NCBI GenBank assembly: GCA_946499275.1
Contig: CAMMRL010000002.1
Span: 17,654-81,653 of the forward strand
Length of the DNA: 64,000 nucleotides
Direction: 5' to 3'
DNA from: an uncultured Clostridia bacterium
GTDB taxonomy: Bacteria > Bacillota > Clostridia > Oscillospirales > Acutalibacteraceae
Below are positions 62,203-64,000 of the stretch, one piece after another; position 1 is the first letter of the stretch; each line of letters begins with the position of its first letter. Under the pieces are notes generated by a model, which was not told where the DNA came from, did not search any database, and worked only from the letters and a program-made list of their open reading frames with translations. A program made the position numbers and the translations under genes.

Positions 62203-63051
62203 CTATTTATTCGTTTTCTTTGTTGTCCGCCTTTTCCTTTCCAGCATCTCCCTGAACGCTTCCAACCGGATGCGGTTCTGTTCACTAAGCGACGGGCCAA
62301 ACTCCTCCTCTAGAAGCAACACCGGACAGTTTTGTTCGTGGCATATACGACGGATTTGCGGCATGGTGAATAGCGAAAAATCGCATTTCGGGATAAAAAC
62401 CCCTATTACAGCCCGGATGTCGTCCCTCTTTTCCTCAAGCCTTTTGGAAAACCAGGGTAAAAAGTCCAACATACGCGGGCAGCTCTCGTCTATATCGTCG
62501 GAATCCAGGAAACGGTCGCCACGGCGGGAAGAGGAGCAGTCGCTGAAACCCAGTGGTTCATCTAGGAAAATTGTTTGCACGGCATTTTTCCAGCGCGGGT
62601 GCAGGCTGTTGCCAAGCAACCACACCTCCCGTCCCGTTCCCTTCGTTTTCCGGAAGCGGGACGACATCTTTTCCCTTTTACCAAACCGGCGTTCAAGTTC
62701 TCGAAAAAGCCGGCGGTATTCCCCGGCAAGCTGTTTTCTCCCCATATCATCCATGCGGCCGGGAAGTTCCAACATATGGAGAAATAGTCCGGGATACCGA
62801 AACTGGATGAAATCAAACACCCGCTCGGCACTACTGCAGCAATGCGTGAAAATCACCCCGTCATACCGCGAAAAATCCATCCGGGCGCAATGCTGCATAT
62901 ACCGGCAGACGGCGCGGGAAGAGGAGTATGGCATTCCAGCATCAAGTAACGCGTCCGTATCTCCGGGGCCAACCATTACAAATCCCCTGGCTTTCAGATA
63001 TTCCACCGGGACATAGGAGCAGAAATAAAGCAGTTTTTCGTTTATGACCAT
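62203..63051 (-). CDS. 2-hydroxyacyl-CoA dehydratase-family subunit, smaller (BcrC/HgdB-like)
   Basis: 282 residues. LLYFCSYVPVEYLKARGF, FTHCCSSAERVFDFIQFRYPG, LFLHMLELPGRMDD, VFIPKCDFSLFTMPQIRRICHEQNCPVLLLEEEF and LSEQNRIRLEAFREML match the family pattern, with five or six conserved-looking cysteines. Shorter than the 60906 subunit, as in paired benzoyl-CoA reductase/2-hydroxyacyl-CoA dehydratase dimers. The ATG at 63051 follows CGTAGGAGGGA and overlaps the radical SAM gene. Confidence 0.88.
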   Translation of the reverse strand: MVINEKLLYFCSYVPVEYLKARGFVMVGPGDTDALLDAGMPYSSSRAVCRYMQHCARMDFSRYDGVIFTHCCSSAERVFDFIQFRYPGLFLHMLELPGRMDDMGRKQLAGEYRRLFRELERRFGKREKMSSRFRKTKGTGREVWLLGNSLHPRWKNAVQTIFLDEPLGFSDCSSSRRGDRFLDSDDIDESCPRMLDFLPWFSKRLEEKRDDIRAVIGVFIPKCDFSLFTMPQIRRICHEQNCPVLLLEEEFGPSLSEQNRIRLEAFREMLERKRRTTKKTNK

Positions 63052-64000
63052 TCCCTCCTACGTTTATAAATCTCCACCCAGTACCGGAGCTTTCGTCTCT
63101 GTATATCGCCTGTATTCACCCTTTCCAGAAGGCGGCGGTATGCCTGATTCCATGTATCGGTGTCCTCTTGTTCTAAGGGGATCACCGGCTGGAATATGGT
63201 ATATTCGTTCCAATCGTCCGACAGACGCTTCCCCTCTCCGCGCATTTGCGCATACATCCGCGTGCCCGGATAGGGCGTATATACCGTGATGTTTGCCGCA
63301 TAAAGGTGCGTTTTATCGATGAATGCCTCCAAACGTTTCCAGCTATCCGGGGATTCGCCTTCCCGGCCCACGATAAAACTGCCGGTGACGCCGATGCCGT
63401 TAGACTGAATCCGTTCGATATAGTCGGCGTAATGAGCCGCATGTCGGGACTTAAAACCGTGAGGATCCAAGCCTTTAAGTTCGTCGGTCTCCACTCCTTC
63501 CAAACCAATCAATACCTGGCGTAGCCCGCTCCGATACGCTGCACGTATCCGTTTTTCCTCAGCGCCGAAACCAATATCGGTATTGGCATACCAGGAAAAA
63601 CCCGACCCTGCGAAAAGGGAGAAGAGTTCTTCGGCGTGCCGCGCATTGCTCAACAAGTTATCATTGGTGATGTAAATCCGTTTCGCCTTTGGAAGGCGGT
63701 GGACGGTCTCCAATTCCGCAGCAATATGCCCCAAAGGTTTTTGCCGGAAAGTGCTGCCATATAATCCTTCCACGTTGCAGAATCGGCATTGGTGGGGGCA
63801 GCCACGGGCCGTCTGCATCGGTACCAACGCCTGCTCTTCCGGGCGGAGGGCTTTATAAAGCGGTATGGGGGAATCTTCCAGCTTTACGGAGCCCGGCGGC
63901 TGAACATACCGTTTTGCCGCTTGCCCCCGTAGGAAATCCCTCAGAAAGGGCCGAAAGATGTATTTCCCCTCCCCCATCAGCACCCTATCCCCGGATCTCC
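63042..64000 (-). CDS. B12-binding radical SAM protein, 5' end outside the window
   Basis: The frame is open to the window edge, and the residues before the first possible start (SGDRVLMGEGKY) fit the end of a cobalamin-binding domain, so the gene continues beyond 64000. The radical SAM motif is ARGCPHQCRFCN. YITNDNLLSNARHAEELF, IGLEGVETDELKGLDPHG, GVTGSFIVGREGES and the ending TVYTPYPGTRMYAQM match the paralogue at 49101. It overlaps the dehydratase subunit gene by 10 bp. Confidence 0.88.
   Translation of the reverse strand, partial: RSGDRVLMGEGKYIFRPFLRDFLRGQAAKRYVQPPGSVKLEDSPIPLYKALRPEEQALVPMQTARGCPHQCRFCNVEGLYGSTFRQKPLGHIAAELETVHRLPKAKRIYITNDNLLSNARHAEELFSLFAGSGFSWYANTDIGFGAEEKRIRAAYRSGLRQVLIGLEGVETDELKGLDPHGFKSRHAAHYADYIERIQSNGIGVTGSFIVGREGESPDSWKRLEAFIDKTHLYAANITVYTPYPGTRMYAQMRGEGKRLSDDWNEYTIFQPVIPLEQEDTDTWNQAYRRLLERVNTGDIQRRKLRYWVEIYKRRREWS

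Larger units (their letters stand above)
26773..64000 (-). other. Lipid-NRPS hybrid biosynthetic gene cluster with radical SAM and dehydratase enzymes (right end not in window)
   Basis: From 63983 leftwards nearly every gene is on the minus strand, overlapping or separated by a few tens of bases. The set combines fatty acid synthase enzymes, three carrier proteins, a PPTase, a C-A-T-E NRPS, a peptidase-ABC exporter, five radical SAM enzymes, CobT, a flavodoxin, 2-hydroxyacyl-CoA dehydratase parts, NHL/GGDEF proteins and a heptose-type kinase/phosphatase/nucleotidyltransferase set. An internal terminator-promoter pair (41.5-41.6 kb) splits it into two transcripts. The first gene seen at the right edge is incomplete, so more of the cluster lies beyond 64000. 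I know of no described cluster with this gene set. Confidence 0.85.

Noticed and set aside
26773..64000. Ladderane or aryl-polyene cluster.
   Set aside because: FabF/FabZ/ACP plus radical SAM genes recall ladderane clusters, but the phytoene-desaturase-like genes are missing, and the NRPS, exporter-peptidase and dehydratase genes do not fit either class.
26296..64000. Cobalamin riboswitch or CRISPR array in the cluster.
   Set aside because: No B12-box-like sequence or regular direct repeats were seen in the short intergenic gaps.

Overview
The window comes from an anaerobic, spore-forming low-GC-phylum bacterium, most likely a Clostridia/Oscillospiraceae-type Firmicute of moderately high GC. 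The signs are an IspH-ribosomal protein S1 fusion gene, the spore-cortex amidase CwlD, a J-domain/DUF5685 pair, Shine-Dalgarno sequences of the GGAGG type, frequent TTG/GTG starts, and strictly anaerobic enzyme families (radical SAM, 2-hydroxyacyl-CoA dehydratase). No rRNA, tRNA, CRISPR array or insertion sequence was seen.

Region 1 (1-6295): the ferrous iron transporter gene feoB is split by a 4.68 kb serine-recombinase element. The element ends in 22-bp imperfect inverted repeats next to a TT dinucleotide, and joining the outer flanks through that TT restores the conserved FeoB reading frame. Its cargo is metabolic: an L-lactate dehydrogenase and a malic enzyme behind their own promoter and terminator, plus one small divergent ORF.

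Region 2 (6297-26295): ordinary housekeeping genes, all on the minus strand. They are a YdcF-like protein, a MacB-like permease with its HlyD/MacA-like adaptor (no ATPase nearby), radA, cwlD, a membrane protein, ispH-rpsA, plsC, cmk, a BaiN/YhiN-like flavoprotein, a RpiR-type regulator, an ECF-S-like membrane protein, a J-domain protein, a DUF5685 protein, and uvrB-uvrA. The last pair sits behind a near-consensus promoter with a LexA/DinR box.

Region 3 (26559-64000 and beyond the right edge): a biosynthetic gene cluster of about 37 kb, entirely on the minus strand, with mostly overlapping or closely spaced genes. An internal terminator and promoter near 41.5-41.6 kb divide it. The left half encodes a one-module NRPS (C-A-T-E, predicted to load Asn and epimerise it), a secreted beta-lactamase-fold peptidase fused to an ABC exporter, an Sfp-type PPTase, a near-complete dedicated type II fatty acid synthase (AccA, AccD, FabD, FabF, FabK here; FabZ and FabG further upstream; three carrier proteins), a PfkB/HldE-like kinase and a HAD hydrolase. 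The right half encodes four B12-binding radical SAM enzymes, a HemN-like radical SAM enzyme, CobT, a flavodoxin, a thiolase-like and a crotonase-like enzyme lacking key catalytic residues, three 2-hydroxyacyl-CoA dehydratase-family subunits with their ATP-dependent activator, three NHL beta-propeller proteins (two fused to GGDEF domains), an alpha/beta hydrolase with a possible TetR-like tail, and a GmhB/HldE2-like pair.

Working model (inference): the FAS/radical SAM/dehydratase genes build and modify an unusual acyl chain. The NRPS forms an N-acyl-D-Asn unit. The exported product is matured outside the cell by the peptidase-ABC fusion, the same logic as the N-acyl-D-Asn prodrug systems of colibactin, zwittermicin and xenocoumacin. 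The NRPS ends in an epimerisation domain, so the partner that receives this unit is not in the window and may lie to the right of 64000 or elsewhere.
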